Assembly: GCF_004127445.1 (NCBI RefSeq)
Contig: NZ_QEXM01000043.1
Location: 682,001-746,000, forward strand
Reading direction: 5' to 3'
DNA: 64,000 bases
From: Streptomyces alfalfae
GTDB taxonomy: Bacteria; Actinomycetota; Actinomycetes; Streptomycetales; Streptomycetaceae
Made by a program: the position numbers and the translations under genes. This document shows positions 15,476 to 24,008 of the stretch, piece after piece (the first letter of the stretch is position 1; each line of letters opens with the position of its first letter). The notes below the pieces were generated by a model. That model had not been told where the DNA came from. It did not search any database and saw only the letters and a list, made by a program, of their open reading frames with translations.

Positions 15476-16563
15476 CGGCGGACCTGTTCCCCGGTGAGCG
15501 GCCGGTGCGGCGTGCCCGGCGGCCTCGGTGGTCCCGACGCCGGGCGCAGGGGCTCGGCCCCGAGGTGCGTGACGTGGCCGCGCAGCCAGTGCCAGGTGGC
15601 GGCGGGCGGGATGAGCGCGCTGGTCACGGCCATGGCGAGGACCTCGTCGCGGTGGCGGGGCCCGGGCAGGATGCGGGCGAGGGCGAACTCGGCGGTCCCG
15701 GCGAGCCACCCGGCCGCGCAGACGGTCGCGGCCCCCGGCCTGCGCAGCGCGGCGCAGGCCAGGGTGCCCGCGGCGGCCGCGGTCACGGCGAGGTGCCGGG
15801 GCAGCCTGCCGCGGGGCGCGGCGGCGCGGGTCCACCAGTCGGGGCCGTGCAGCCGGGTCATGAGCACGTCGTCGGCGTTGCCCCGCTGGAGCCGCAGCGA
15901 GACCCAGCGGCCCGCCGGGCGCACCGGATGGGACGTGGAGCGTGCCCCGCGGGCCACCGTCCAGCCGGCGTCGAGCACCCGCAGCGCCAGGTCGGCGTCC
16001 TCGCGGAACGCGCGCCGGAACCGCTCGTCGAAGCCGCCGACGGCTTCGAGCGCCTCGCGGCGGTAGGCCATGTCGGCGGTGATCCACCGGGCGGTGGCGA
16101 GCCCGGCGGTGTTGCGCTCCCAGTCCGTCGGCCTGCGGTCGGCGGGGAGCGGCACGTCGATGCGGGCGGTGACGGCGCCGTTGGCGGGGGTGGCCGCGGC
16201 GAGGTCGAGGACGAGGTCGTCGCACCAGGTGGGACCCGGCACCACGTCGTCGTCGAGGAAGACGACCCAGGGCACCCGCAGGGCGGCGCGCCACCCGGTG
16301 TTCCTGGCCGCGGCGGGGCCGCGCGCCCTGCCGGGCACCACGGCGGTGACCTCGCGCAGGGCGGCGGGCACGTCGACCGGCAGCGGGGTGGCGCCGTGCG
16401 TGTGCGGGCGGTCGTCGACGAGGATCACGCTCTTCGGTTTCGGTCCCGTCGCGTCGGCGAGGGCCCGCAGCGTCGCGCCGAGGCTGGGCCGGCCGAGCGT
16501 GGGGATCACCACCGCGTACGTGGTGCCTTCGGCGCCCGCGTCCTCCCGGTTCCGCGCGGCCAT
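15472..16563 (-). CDS. GT2 family glycosyltransferase with C-terminal hydrophobic region
   Basis: A 363-residue GT-A protein. YAVVIPTLGRPSLGATLRAL is the nucleotide-binding start, VVPGRARGPAAARNTGWRAA and VFLDDDVVPG give the DxD-type metal site, and FREDADLALRVLDAGW is the ED motif with the catalytic base. The last ~120 residues contain moderately hydrophobic stretches (AVTAAAAGTLACAALRR and WLAGTAEFALARIL) that may hold it at the membrane. The ATG overlaps the carbamoyltransferase stop (TGATG). The acceptor is unknown. Confidence 0.88.
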   Translation of the reverse strand: MAARNREDAGAEGTTYAVVIPTLGRPSLGATLRALADATGPKPKSVILVDDRPHTHGATPLPVDVPAALREVTAVVPGRARGPAAARNTGWRAALRVPWVVFLDDDVVPGPTWCDDLVLDLAAATPANGAVTARIDVPLPADRRPTDWERNTAGLATARWITADMAYRREALEAVGGFDERFRRAFREDADLALRVLDAGWTVARGARSTSHPVRPAGRWVSLRLQRGNADDVLMTRLHGPDWWTRAAAPRGRLPRHLAVTAAAAGTLACAALRRPGAATVCAAGWLAGTAEFALARILPGPRHRDEVLAMAVTSALIPPAATWHWLRGHVTHLGAEPLRPASGPPRPPGTPHRPLTGEQVRR

Positions 16564-18224
16564 CAGGCGCCACCGCCCTCGTCGGCGCGGAACAGGTCCT
16601 GGCGGCGGATCACGTACGGGCCGATGGCCAGGAGGTCGACGGGCGAGGAGCCGAAGCACTCCAGGGCGTCGCGCGGGTCGTCGACCATGGGGCGGCCCGC
16701 GGTGTTCAGGCTGGTGTTGACCACGACCGGCAGCCCGGTCAGCCGCTCGAAGGCGCTGAGCATGCGGGCGACCAGGGGTTCGCGCGCCGGGTCGACGGTC
16801 TGGATGCGGGCCGTGCCGTCCACGTGCACGACGGCCGGGATGCGCTCGCGCCAGGACGCGGCCACGTCGTGCACGAAGAGCATGTACGGGCTGGGCAGCG
16901 GCCCGTCGAAGATCTCCGGGGCGCGTTCGGCGAGCACCATCGGGGCGACCGGGCGGAACTGCTCGCGGCCCTTGACGTCGTTGAGGCGTTCCAGGTTGCC
17001 CGCGTGCCCGGGGTGGGCCATCAGGGAGCGGTGTCCGAGGGCCCGCGGGCCGTATTCGGAGCGGCCCTGGAACCAGGCGACGATCCGGTTGTCGGCGAGC
17101 GCCCGCGCCACGGTCTCCGCGATGTCGGTGGGCCGCTCGAAGCTGACGGCGGCCGTCTTCAGCCAGGCGCCCAGTTCGGCGTCGGTCCAGTCGCGGCCGA
17201 GGTCGGCGCCGGTCATGGGCTCGGGCTCGACGCCCTCGCCCGCGGTGAGCAGCAGCGCGCCGCCGAGGGCCGTGCCCGCGTCACCGGCCGCGGGCTGCAC
17301 CCATACCCGGGAGAAGGGGCCTTCCCTGGCTATCCGGGAGTTGGCGACGCAGTTCAGGGCGACGCCGCCGGCAAGGGTGAGCACGCTGTCGTGCGTCTTG
17401 CCGTGCAGCCAGCGCGCCAGGTCGAGCAGGGTCTCCTCCAGGACGGCCTGGGCGCTCGCGGCCACGTCCGCGTGGGCCTGCGTCCACGGCTCGTCGGCGC
17501 CGCGCGGCGGGCACAGCTCGTGCCAGGGCACCGCGGTGGCGCGGAACCCTCCGTCGCCGGTCGGGTACACGTGGCGGCGCAGTTCGGGGAGCATGCGCGG
17601 CGTGCCGTGGGAGGCGAGCGCCATGACCTTGAACTCGTCGGAGGAGCGGAGGAACCCCAGGTGCCCGGTCAGCTCCTCGTAGACGAGGCCGAGGGAGTGC
17701 GGCAGGTCCTGCGCGTACAGGGCCCGCAGTTCGTTGCGTACGCGCCGCGCCGCGAGGTGCGACGCGCGCTCGCCCCTGCCGTCGAGGACGAGCACCGAGG
17801 AGTCCTCGGCGCCGGGCGCGGCGAAGGCGCTGGAGGCGGCGTGCGCCATGTGGTGCGGCACGAAGCGGACGATGTCCGGGTCGAGTCCCGGCAGGGCGGC
17901 CTTGAGGAAGCCGGGCGCCTCACGGGCGTACGTCTGGCGCAGGTGGTCCCAGGGGTCGTCGAGCCCCATCGACCCGGCGGGCCGCGCGAGGCCCGGGTCG
18001 TAGGAGTAGGCGACGGCGTCGAGGTCCTCCGGGCGGAGGCCTGCCCTGCTCAGGCACCAGGCGGCGGCCTGCTCGGGCAGCTCCCAGGCCGAGAACGGCA
18101 CGGGGCGCTTGCCGTGCTTGCGCCGGGAGAACCGCTCCTCCTCGGCGGCGGCGACGGTTCGGCCGTCGATCACGAGGGCGGCGGCGGGGTCGTGGAAGAG
18201 GGCGTTGATTCCGAGGATGCGCAT
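16563..18224 (-). CDS. Carbamoyltransferase (NodU/CmcH/TobZ family)
   Basis: A 553-residue protein of the O-carbamoyltransferase family, which uses carbamoyl phosphate and ATP to carbamoylate a hydroxyl group, often on a sugar. The N-terminal Kae1-like domain has INALFHDPAAALVIDG, EEERFSRRKH, and HHMAHAASSAFAAP with its metal/adenylate-site His residues, then DGRGE. The C-terminal part has WFQGRSEYGPRALGHRSLMA and NTSLNTAGRPMVD, all conserved. Its position at the head of the glycosyltransferase run suggests that the glycan, or a sugar in it, is carbamoylated. The ATG at 18224 is the natural start although the ribosome binding site is weak. A 150-base gap separates it from the epimerase gene upstream. 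Confidence 0.92.
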   Translation of the reverse strand: MRILGINALFHDPAAALVIDGRTVAAAEEERFSRRKHGKRPVPFSAWELPEQAAAWCLSRAGLRPEDLDAVAYSYDPGLARPAGSMGLDDPWDHLRQTYAREAPGFLKAALPGLDPDIVRFVPHHMAHAASSAFAAPGAEDSSVLVLDGRGERASHLAARRVRNELRALYAQDLPHSLGLVYEELTGHLGFLRSSDEFKVMALASHGTPRMLPELRRHVYPTGDGGFRATAVPWHELCPPRGADEPWTQAHADVAASAQAVLEETLLDLARWLHGKTHDSVLTLAGGVALNCVANSRIAREGPFSRVWVQPAAGDAGTALGGALLLTAGEGVEPEPMTGADLGRDWTDAELGAWLKTAAVSFERPTDIAETVARALADNRIVAWFQGRSEYGPRALGHRSLMAHPGHAGNLERLNDVKGREQFRPVAPMVLAERAPEIFDGPLPSPYMLFVHDVAASWRERIPAVVHVDGTARIQTVDPAREPLVARMLSAFERLTGLPVVVNTSLNTAGRPMVDDPRDALECFGSSPVDLLAIGPYVIRRQDLFRADEGGGA

Positions 18225-18374
18225 GGGAGATCCGGGCTTTCTTCGGCGGTCCTTGGCACGCGCCCTGACGCGGGCACGTGGCACGACCGGGGGGGGCGGG
18301 CGACATGACCAAGCTGGGTCGGGGCGGCCGGGTTTCCCGCGCGGTCGCGGTGCCGGGGTTCGCCGCCCTCTCGA

Positions 18375-19337
18375 TCAGCGGTCCGCTGTCGCGCGGAACC
18401 AGTCGATGGTGCGCCGGAGGCCGTCCGTCGCATCGACGCGCGGCTCCCACTGGAGCTTGTCGCGGGCCAGGGTGATGTCCGGGCAGCGGACGGCGGGATC
18501 GTCCGTCGGGCGGTCGATGAAGCGGATCTCCGAACGCGACCCGGCGAGGTCGATGATCAGGCGCGCGAGCTCCAGCATCGTGATCTCGGCGGGGTTGCCG
18601 ATGTTGACAGGGCCGCGCATTCCGTGGGCCGCCGCCGCGAGGATGCCGCTCACCGTGTCGTCGACGTAGCACAGGGAGCGGGTCTGGTTGCCGTCACCGG
18701 TGACGGTCAGGGGTTCCCCGGCCAGGGCCTGGCGGACGAAGGTCGGCACGGCGCGGCCGTCGTGGCCGCGCATGCGGGGCCCGTAGGTGTTGAACAGGCG
18801 CACGATGGCGGTGTCGGTGCCCTCGGCGTCGGCGTGTGCCGTGGTCAGGGCCTCGCCGAAGCGCTTGGCCTCGTCGTAGACGCTGCGCGGGCCGACCGGG
18901 TTGACGTGGCCCCAGTACCGCTCGTCCTGCGGGTTCTGCTGCGGGTCGCCGTAGACCTCGGACGTCGAGGCGAGCAGGAAGCGGGCGCCCGTCCGGTGCG
19001 CGAGCCGCAGCGCGTTGCGGGTGCCGAGGCTGCCCGTCTCCAGGGTGTGCAGGGGCAGGCGCAGATAGTCGGCGGGCGACGCCGGGGACGCGAAGTGGAG
19101 GACGAGGTCGGGCGGGCGGTCGACGCCGAGGCCTTCGGCGACGTTCGCCCGTATGAGCGTGAAGCCGGGGCGGTCCAGGAGCGGCGTGAGGTTCTCCGGC
19201 CGCCCGGTGCTGAAGTCGTCCACGCAGGTGACGTCGGTGCCCGCGGCCAGCAGGGCGGCGCACAGGTGTGAGCCGACGAAACCTCCTCCGCCGGTGACGA
19301 CGGCGTGTTCCCAGTTCCCTGACAGAGCTGTGGTCAT
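18375..19337 (-). CDS. NAD-dependent epimerase/dehydratase, UDP-glucuronate decarboxylase-like
   Basis: A 320-residue extended SDR. TGGGGFVGSHLCAALLAAG is the NAD loop, LHFASPASPADYLRLP, LASTSEVYGDP and VYDEAKRFGEAL give the catalytic Glu, Tyr and Lys, and LFNTYGPRMR and GDGNQTRSLCYVDD follow. This pattern fits UDP-xylose synthase (UDP-glucuronate decarboxylase); an ADP-heptose epimerase role is less likely from the motifs but the cluster would have a use for one. The ATG has GGAGGAG upstream. It is the first minus-strand gene of the cluster. A close but altered copy lies at 4447-5496. Confidence 0.88.
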   Translation of the reverse strand: MTTALSGNWEHAVVTGGGGFVGSHLCAALLAAGTDVTCVDDFSTGRPENLTPLLDRPGFTLIRANVAEGLGVDRPPDLVLHFASPASPADYLRLPLHTLETGSLGTRNALRLAHRTGARFLLASTSEVYGDPQQNPQDERYWGHVNPVGPRSVYDEAKRFGEALTTAHADAEGTDTAIVRLFNTYGPRMRGHDGRAVPTFVRQALAGEPLTVTGDGNQTRSLCYVDDTVSGILAAAAHGMRGPVNIGNPAEITMLELARLIIDLAGSRSEIRFIDRPTDDPAVRCPDITLARDKLQWEPRVDATDGLRRTIDWFRATADR

Positions 19338-19735
19338 CCAGGTCTCCTCCGTGCGCGGGGACGGCGCGTCTGGTCAGCAGCCGACCACCGGTCGCCGGCG
19401 TCGCAACGGCGCGCCGAGTTCTCGATCAGCCTCCGCGACACAGCAGGAGACGGCTACGCGGCGTACGGCATCCGGGTGACTCGCACGGAGCGGAAAAGGG
19501 CAGCGGAAAGCCGGTCACCGGCGCCTTCACGGCCGCCGGGGCCTTTCACGCGAAAGCCCCGCCACTGCGGGGGAGGCAGCGGCGGGGCCGGTCGGATCGG
19601 ATTCCGGAGAGAAGTGGGGCCGCCGCCCTTTCCCTTGTCCTGGCGGTGTCCGGGCGGAAATAGGCACGGCAATACGACGGCATCGTGTGCGGGCGCGTTC
19701 ATATGCGTCCGCGCGGGCGGGACGTGACCACCGGA
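19338..19735. other. Intergenic region upstream of the epimerase gene
   Basis: About 400 bases between the start of the epimerase gene and the end of the DUF6479 gene, both minus strand. The right part holds two hairpins (19538-19587). The left part should hold the promoter of the glycan cluster; I could not identify it with confidence. Arginine-rich ORFs on both strands look non-coding. Confidence 0.5.
19538..19587 (-). terminator. Double hairpin downstream of the DUF6479 gene
   Basis: Two adjacent inverted repeats: GGGGCCTTTC/GAAAGCCCC around an ACGC loop (19538-19560, one bulged base), and CCCCGCCACTGC/GCAGCGGCGGGG (19557-19587, one mismatch). They share the CCCC at 19557-19560, so they could form alternately. 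They lie about 150 bases past the stop of the DUF6479 gene. There is no clear U-run, as is common for Streptomyces terminators. Confidence 0.55.
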
Positions 19736-20092
19736 TCAGCCGAGTCCGCCACTGCCGAAGCCGCCGCCTCCGCTGGTCTTCCTGTGGTCCTCCGGGTCCT
19801 GCGATTCGCAGGGATGACTGCTGCAGTTGCCGTATCCCCCCTGGATCTCATGCGGGAGGAGACGGCTGCCGTCGTGCGGCATCTCGTTCGGTTCGCGGTA
19901 CTCCCGCTCCTCCCTGACCGGGCCGTCGTACGGGCGTTTCGGCTGCTCAGCGGGGTTCGGCGGCTTGATCTGCCGCGCCTGGGCGCGGCGCCCGAAGTAG
20001 AAGGCGCTCAGCAGGACGCCGACCACGACGAGACCGGCGATCCACATCAGCAGATGGCTGGTGGACGATGCTGCGAGTTCCATTGTTTCCAT
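19736..20092 (-). CDS. DUF6479 family small membrane protein
   Basis: A 118-residue protein with one N-terminal membrane segment (HLLMWIAGLVVVGVLLSAFY, about residues 13-32), then a basic cluster GRRAQARQ and a hydrophilic Pro/Glu-rich tail. The blocks PYDGPVREEREYREPNEMPH and HDGSRLLPHE match what I remember of the Streptomyces DUF6479 family, whose role is unknown. The topology would put the tail in the cytoplasm by the positive-inside rule. The end is Gly-rich (SGGGGFGSGGLG). Two ATGs lie four codons apart; the second has GGAAAC upstream and may be the true start. Confidence 0.75.
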   Translation of the reverse strand: METMELAASSTSHLLMWIAGLVVVGVLLSAFYFGRRAQARQIKPPNPAEQPKRPYDGPVREEREYREPNEMPHDGSRLLPHEIQGGYGNCSSHPCESQDPEDHRKTSGGGGFGSGGLG

Positions 20093-20333
20093 ACAAAGGT
20101 TGTACCCGCCCGGCCCGAAATATAGCTGGCGGTGTGATTTTTGAACACGGTCGCCAAAGACGGCCGCCGGATACGGCCGACGGCGTGGTCGCGTGTGGCG
20201 AAGCGGCTACCGCGGGAATGGCAAGGCCTCGCCCGGCGGGATTTTCACCGGCCGCACTGAAGAGCGGCCGGACCGCTGTTCCGGGGGCTTTGCGCCACCC
20301 TTTCACCGCCCTCGCCGGGGGCCGATGAAGCCG

Positions 20334-20373
20334 CCCGGCTCAGGGGCGGGCCGTGCCGCGCCCCTGAGCCGGG
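20334..20373 (-). terminator. Terminator hairpin after the acyltransferase gene
   Basis: A perfect 15-base-pair stem, CCCGGCTCAGGGGCG with CGCCCCTGAGCCGGG, and a 10-base loop, located immediately past the stop codon of the acyltransferase gene at 20375. No U-run follows. The position and stem strength make it a likely terminator. Confidence 0.75.
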
Positions 20374-20374
20374 T

Positions 20375-21586
20375 TCACACGGACTTCCGCAGCTCCGCCG
20401 CGTCCCGCCGGAAGGCCCATACCATCTTCGGCTCCATGGCGAAGCGGAAGAGGCGCTGGACGGGCGGGGTGCACAGGAGGGTGATCACCGTGCCGGCGAA
20501 CAGCGTGACGGCGACGGCGCCGAGCGGCTGGTGCACCCAGCCGGCGTCGTACCAGTCCCAGAAGCGGGAGCCCTTGGCGAGGAAGCCGTGCAGCAGATAG
20601 CCGTAGAGCGTGCCCGCGCCGAGCACCGTGAACCACTGGCGCCTGCGCGGCACCCAGGCGAAGAAGCAGGCCACGAGGACCACCGAGCAGCCGAACATCG
20701 CGAGCGTCATGGGCACCCCCGTCCAGCCGGGGGCCGCCAGCTCCTGCGCGCTGTCACGGCGGTAGAACCAGGCCGCGCTGATCCGCGGGGCGACCCAGTA
20801 CGCGAAGAGCAGGGCCGCGGCGAAGACCGGCAGGGAGAGCAGCCGCACCTCGCGGCGGCGCACGAGCTGGAAGTGCTCCGGCTTCAGGACGAGGCCGAGC
20901 ACGAAGAACGGCAGGAACTGAAGGACCCGCTGGAGGTCCAGGTCGTCTCCGATGTCGGGCGAGACCGAGGCGAGCGCGGCCACGGCGAGGGCCAGCGGCA
21001 GCGGCCACCGCACGACCTTCCACAGCGGCGTCGAGAGCCGCCAGACGAAGAGCGCGGCCAGGAACCAGGTGAGGTACCAGGGGTCGAGCAGGCTGATCGG
21101 GTAGGTGGGGTCGCCGCCCGCCCACCGCTTGAAGAGGGTGTACGCGGCCTCGAAGAGGACGTAGGGCACGGCGATGCCGGTCACCAGCCGTCTGACGCGC
21201 GCCGGGCTCGCGTCGAAGCCGCGGGAGAAGTAGCCGGAGATGACGATGAACGCCGGCATGTGGAAGGCGTAGACGGTGATGTAGAGCGCGGCTGCGGCCC
21301 TGCTGTCGGCCCGCAGCGGCTCCCAGGCGTGGCCCATGGCCACCAGGACGATGGCCAGGTACTTGGCGTTGTCGAAGAAGGCGTCCCGCTGCTTGCCCGG
21401 CCTCGTTCCGCCCGTGCCCCGCTCCGGAGCGCCCGCGGCCCGTGCCCTGCCGTGCCGGCCCCGTCCGGCCCCGCGCGTTCCCGCCGGTCTCGAAGCGGGG
21501 GTCCGCGCCGGTTCCGGCGCGGGCGGCGGGGCGGCCTCGGGGAGCGGGGCGCGATGGCGGCCGGGCAGCCGTACTGTTTCGCTCAC
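20375..21586 (-). CDS. Acyltransferase-3 family membrane protein
   Basis: A 403-residue protein with about ten membrane segments. FFDNAKYLAIVLVAMGHAWE near residue 70 and AFHMPAFIVISGYFSRGF are the characteristic opening of the acyltransferase-3/OafA family (His in VAMGH and the SGY/F motif), which transfers acyl groups to sugars or other surface molecules. The first 65 residues are Pro/Ala/Arg-rich and probably cytoplasmic. The GTG at 21586 follows GGGAGGTGCC. The nearby glycan cluster suggests, but does not prove, that it acylates a surface glycan. Confidence 0.85.
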   Translation of the reverse strand: MSETVRLPGRHRAPLPEAAPPPAPEPARTPASRPAGTRGAGRGRHGRARAAGAPERGTGGTRPGKQRDAFFDNAKYLAIVLVAMGHAWEPLRADSRAAAALYITVYAFHMPAFIVISGYFSRGFDASPARVRRLVTGIAVPYVLFEAAYTLFKRWAGGDPTYPISLLDPWYLTWFLAALFVWRLSTPLWKVVRWPLPLALAVAALASVSPDIGDDLDLQRVLQFLPFFVLGLVLKPEHFQLVRRREVRLLSLPVFAAALLFAYWVAPRISAAWFYRRDSAQELAAPGWTGVPMTLAMFGCSVVLVACFFAWVPRRRQWFTVLGAGTLYGYLLHGFLAKGSRFWDWYDAGWVHQPLGAVAVTLFAGTVITLLCTPPVQRLFRFAMEPKMVWAFRRDAAELRKSV

Positions 21587-22448
21587 GGCACCTCCCGCAG
21601 GCAACCCGGAGCGGCGGTCCTGCGTCTTGCCAAGTTCGTGGGTACTGCGTCGGTGCGAGACATCCCCGGCACCCTAGCCACACGAGGCGTCAGGCGTACA
21701 ACCGCGCTGCGTACGGGCTTTCGCCCCACGTCGGCGCCCTCGCGGCGCGCACCGGGCCCGCACGACACATCGGCACCCGGCGGTTCCGGCTCCCGCGGAG
21801 CGCATGACGCGGCCCGTCCTGACGACATGGCCCGGCCCATTCGGATCGAACAGTTCCGATCCTCACGCCGCGAGAACACCCGGTCGCCAGGCCGTTTCCC
21901 TGGCCGGATCACCCCGCGACGACGGACAACACGCGCCGTCGGCAGGGCCTGGCGGACAGCACAGCCACATGTCCCGTAAAAGGGCGGGAAGTTGGCAGAA
22001 AACTCCTTGCGCCACCGCGCACCCCGTCGCCACGCTGCCCCGTCACCCATTCCGACGTGCACATGCCAGGGGCACGGTGTCCGAAAACCACGGACCGCAT
22101 CCGGAACCTCCGATATCCACGGGGACGCGTGGGACTCGCGAGAAATAAAGGGCCGGAAAATGGCGCGCGCCTCTTTTCGGTCAGACCCAGAGTTTCGATT
22201 TTTCCACCGATCAGCAACGCCTACGGTGTTCGCTGTGGGGGCAGGCACTGACCATGCCGGGGGAACGCCTGCCGCGCATGGTTCTCGGAGAGGTAATTCC
22301 GTACGCACGGCGTTCGACGCGTCGCGTGCGAAATGACGCCGCAATCCGGTCGGGCAAACCGGATTACGCCGCCCTGCGCCGGTGGCGCATGCCCTCACCC
22401 CCATACACAGGGCACCACGGGGAATTCCAAGAAGAGGGGGGACCCCCA
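21587..22448. other. Long intergenic region upstream of the decarboxylase/AidA-PixA operon
   Basis: About 860 bases between divergent genes, with visibly lower GC toward the right (22150-22240). ORFs on both strands are Arg/Pro-rich and match no family. It must contain promoters of the acyltransferase gene (left) and of the six-gene operon (right). The right end near 22180-22230 with TTTCGATTTTTCC is an attractive promoter area but no clear -35/-10 pair was fixed. An unusually long leader is possible. Confidence 0.5.
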
Positions 22449-23999
22449 GTGACGGAATCTCGGTCGAGAGAGCCCGCATCGGAACCGAGCGGTTTACTGC
22501 TCGAAGCGTTTGATCCGCAGCTGTTCAGGGAGAACTCGGAAACCGCCCTCGCAAAACTGGAGAAACACCTGTCGGACCTCTCGATCAGAGGTCTCGAACT
22601 GATCGATCCCGAGCAGCTGACCCGGGCGGCGCGGGCCCTGATGACGCCCCAGCACGACACCGTCGCCGCCTTCGACGAGGAACGGCTCGCGGGAATCATC
22701 GACCTGTACATCAGGACGGGCATCCAGGTGCTGTCGCCGGGTTACATGGGGCGGCAGTTCTCGGGGGTCGTGCCGCTCGCGGGCGTCATCGACTTCGTGA
22801 GCTCCATGGTCAGCCAGCCCGCGTCGTTCTACGAGGCGGGCCAGTTGCCCAACGCCGTGGAGCGCGTCATGGCCGAGGAGTTGAACCGCTTCATCGGTTA
22901 CGCCCCCGGCCGCTTCACCATGGTGACCACGTCGGGCGGCTCCCTCGCCAACCTGACCGCGCTGCTCGCCGCACGGAACGAGAAACTGCCCGGCTACTGG
23001 TCACAGGGCGCGTCCGCCGTCCGCGGCCAGCCGCGGCCCGCCATCGCCGTCGGCGCCGACGTGCACTACAGCGTGGCGCGGGCGGCCGGCGTGCTCGGCA
23101 TCGGCGACGCGCAGCTCGTGCGGCTGCCGCTGAACGGGCGGCAGCAGATCGACGCGGCCGGGGCGCGGGCGGCCCTGGCCGCGGCCGAGCGGCACAACCT
23201 CCGGGTCTTCTGCCTGGTCGCCTCGGCCGGCAGCACGTCGGTCGGCGCCTTCGACCCGCTGGACGACCTGGCCGACCTCGCCGCGGAGAAGGACCTCTGG
23301 CTGCACGTCGACGGCGCCCACGGCGCGAGCCTGCTCGTCTCCGACGCGCTCCGCGGAAAGCTGCGGGGCATCGAGAGGGCCGACTCCCTCACCTGGGACG
23401 CGCACAAGATGATGTTCGTGCCCGCGCCCTGCACGATGCTCTTCTACCGGAACAGGGAAACGGCCCTCTCGGCGTTCCGTCAGAAGGCGAGTTACGTCTT
23501 CGACGAGGAGCAGGACATCTACACCGCCTTCGACAGCGGCGGAAAGAACTTCGAGTGCACGAAACGCCCGATGATCATGACGCTCTGGGCGCTGTGGGCC
23601 ATTTATGGCAGGTCGCTTTTCGCGGAGAAGATCGAGTACCTGTGCCGCCTCACCGGCGAGGCCCACGCCATTCTGCGGGATGACCCCGACTTCGCGACGC
23701 CGCACCGCCCGGAGGCGAACATCCTCTGTTTCCGGTACCACCCGGCCGGTTTCGGTGGGAAGCCCGGAAAGAGGCTGGACGGAAAGGCGCTGCATCGCCT
23801 CCAGGTCGCCATCAGGAACCGCGTGAAGAGTGCGGGGAATTTCTTCATCTCGAAGGTGGACATCGACGGGGTGGCCGCACTCCGCGTCGTCATGATGAAC
23901 CACCGGATCACCACCGAGCACTTCAGGATGCTGCTCTCCGAGATCAAGAGGGCGGGGCAGGACCTGATCGCATCGGACGAGGGACCCGGAAAAGCCTAG
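22449..23999 (+). CDS. PLP-dependent decarboxylase (group II amino acid decarboxylase family)
   Basis: A 516-residue pyridoxal-phosphate enzyme. TTSGGSLANLTALLAARN binds the phosphate, DVHYSVARAAG has the ring-stacking His, HVDGAHGAS the Asp that pairs with the pyridine nitrogen, and TWDAHKMMFVPAPC has the Schiff-base Lys (residue 320). This pattern fits the glutamate/aspartate/cysteine-sulfinate/2,4-diaminobutyrate decarboxylase family; the amino acid is not clear. The GTG at 22449 follows a GAGGGGGGA stretch. Codon 16 is TTA (22494-22496), very rare in Streptomyces and read by the bldA tRNA, so translation is likely tied to development. It heads a six-gene operon, 9 bases ahead of the adenylating enzyme. 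Confidence 0.9.
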   Translation: MTESRSREPASEPSGLLLEAFDPQLFRENSETALAKLEKHLSDLSIRGLELIDPEQLTRAARALMTPQHDTVAAFDEERLAGIIDLYIRTGIQVLSPGYMGRQFSGVVPLAGVIDFVSSMVSQPASFYEAGQLPNAVERVMAEELNRFIGYAPGRFTMVTTSGGSLANLTALLAARNEKLPGYWSQGASAVRGQPRPAIAVGADVHYSVARAAGVLGIGDAQLVRLPLNGRQQIDAAGARAALAAAERHNLRVFCLVASAGSTSVGAFDPLDDLADLAAEKDLWLHVDGAHGASLLVSDALRGKLRGIERADSLTWDAHKMMFVPAPCTMLFYRNRETALSAFRQKASYVFDEEQDIYTAFDSGGKNFECTKRPMIMTLWALWAIYGRSLFAEKIEYLCRLTGEAHAILRDDPDFATPHRPEANILCFRYHPAGFGGKPGKRLDGKALHRLQVAIRNRVKSAGNFFISKVDIDGVAALRVVMMNHRITTEHFRMLLSEIKRAGQDLIASDEGPGKA

Positions 24000-24008
24000 A
24001 GAGGACGG

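Noticed and set aside
19454..19702. 82-codon minus-strand ORF between the epimerase and DUF6479 genes
   Set aside because: It runs through the two terminator hairpins, has no ribosome binding site and no protein-like pattern.
21583..22479. 298-codon minus-strand ORF upstream of the decarboxylase gene
   Set aside because: Arg/Pro-rich, no motifs, no ribosome binding site, and it overlaps the starts of two real genes.
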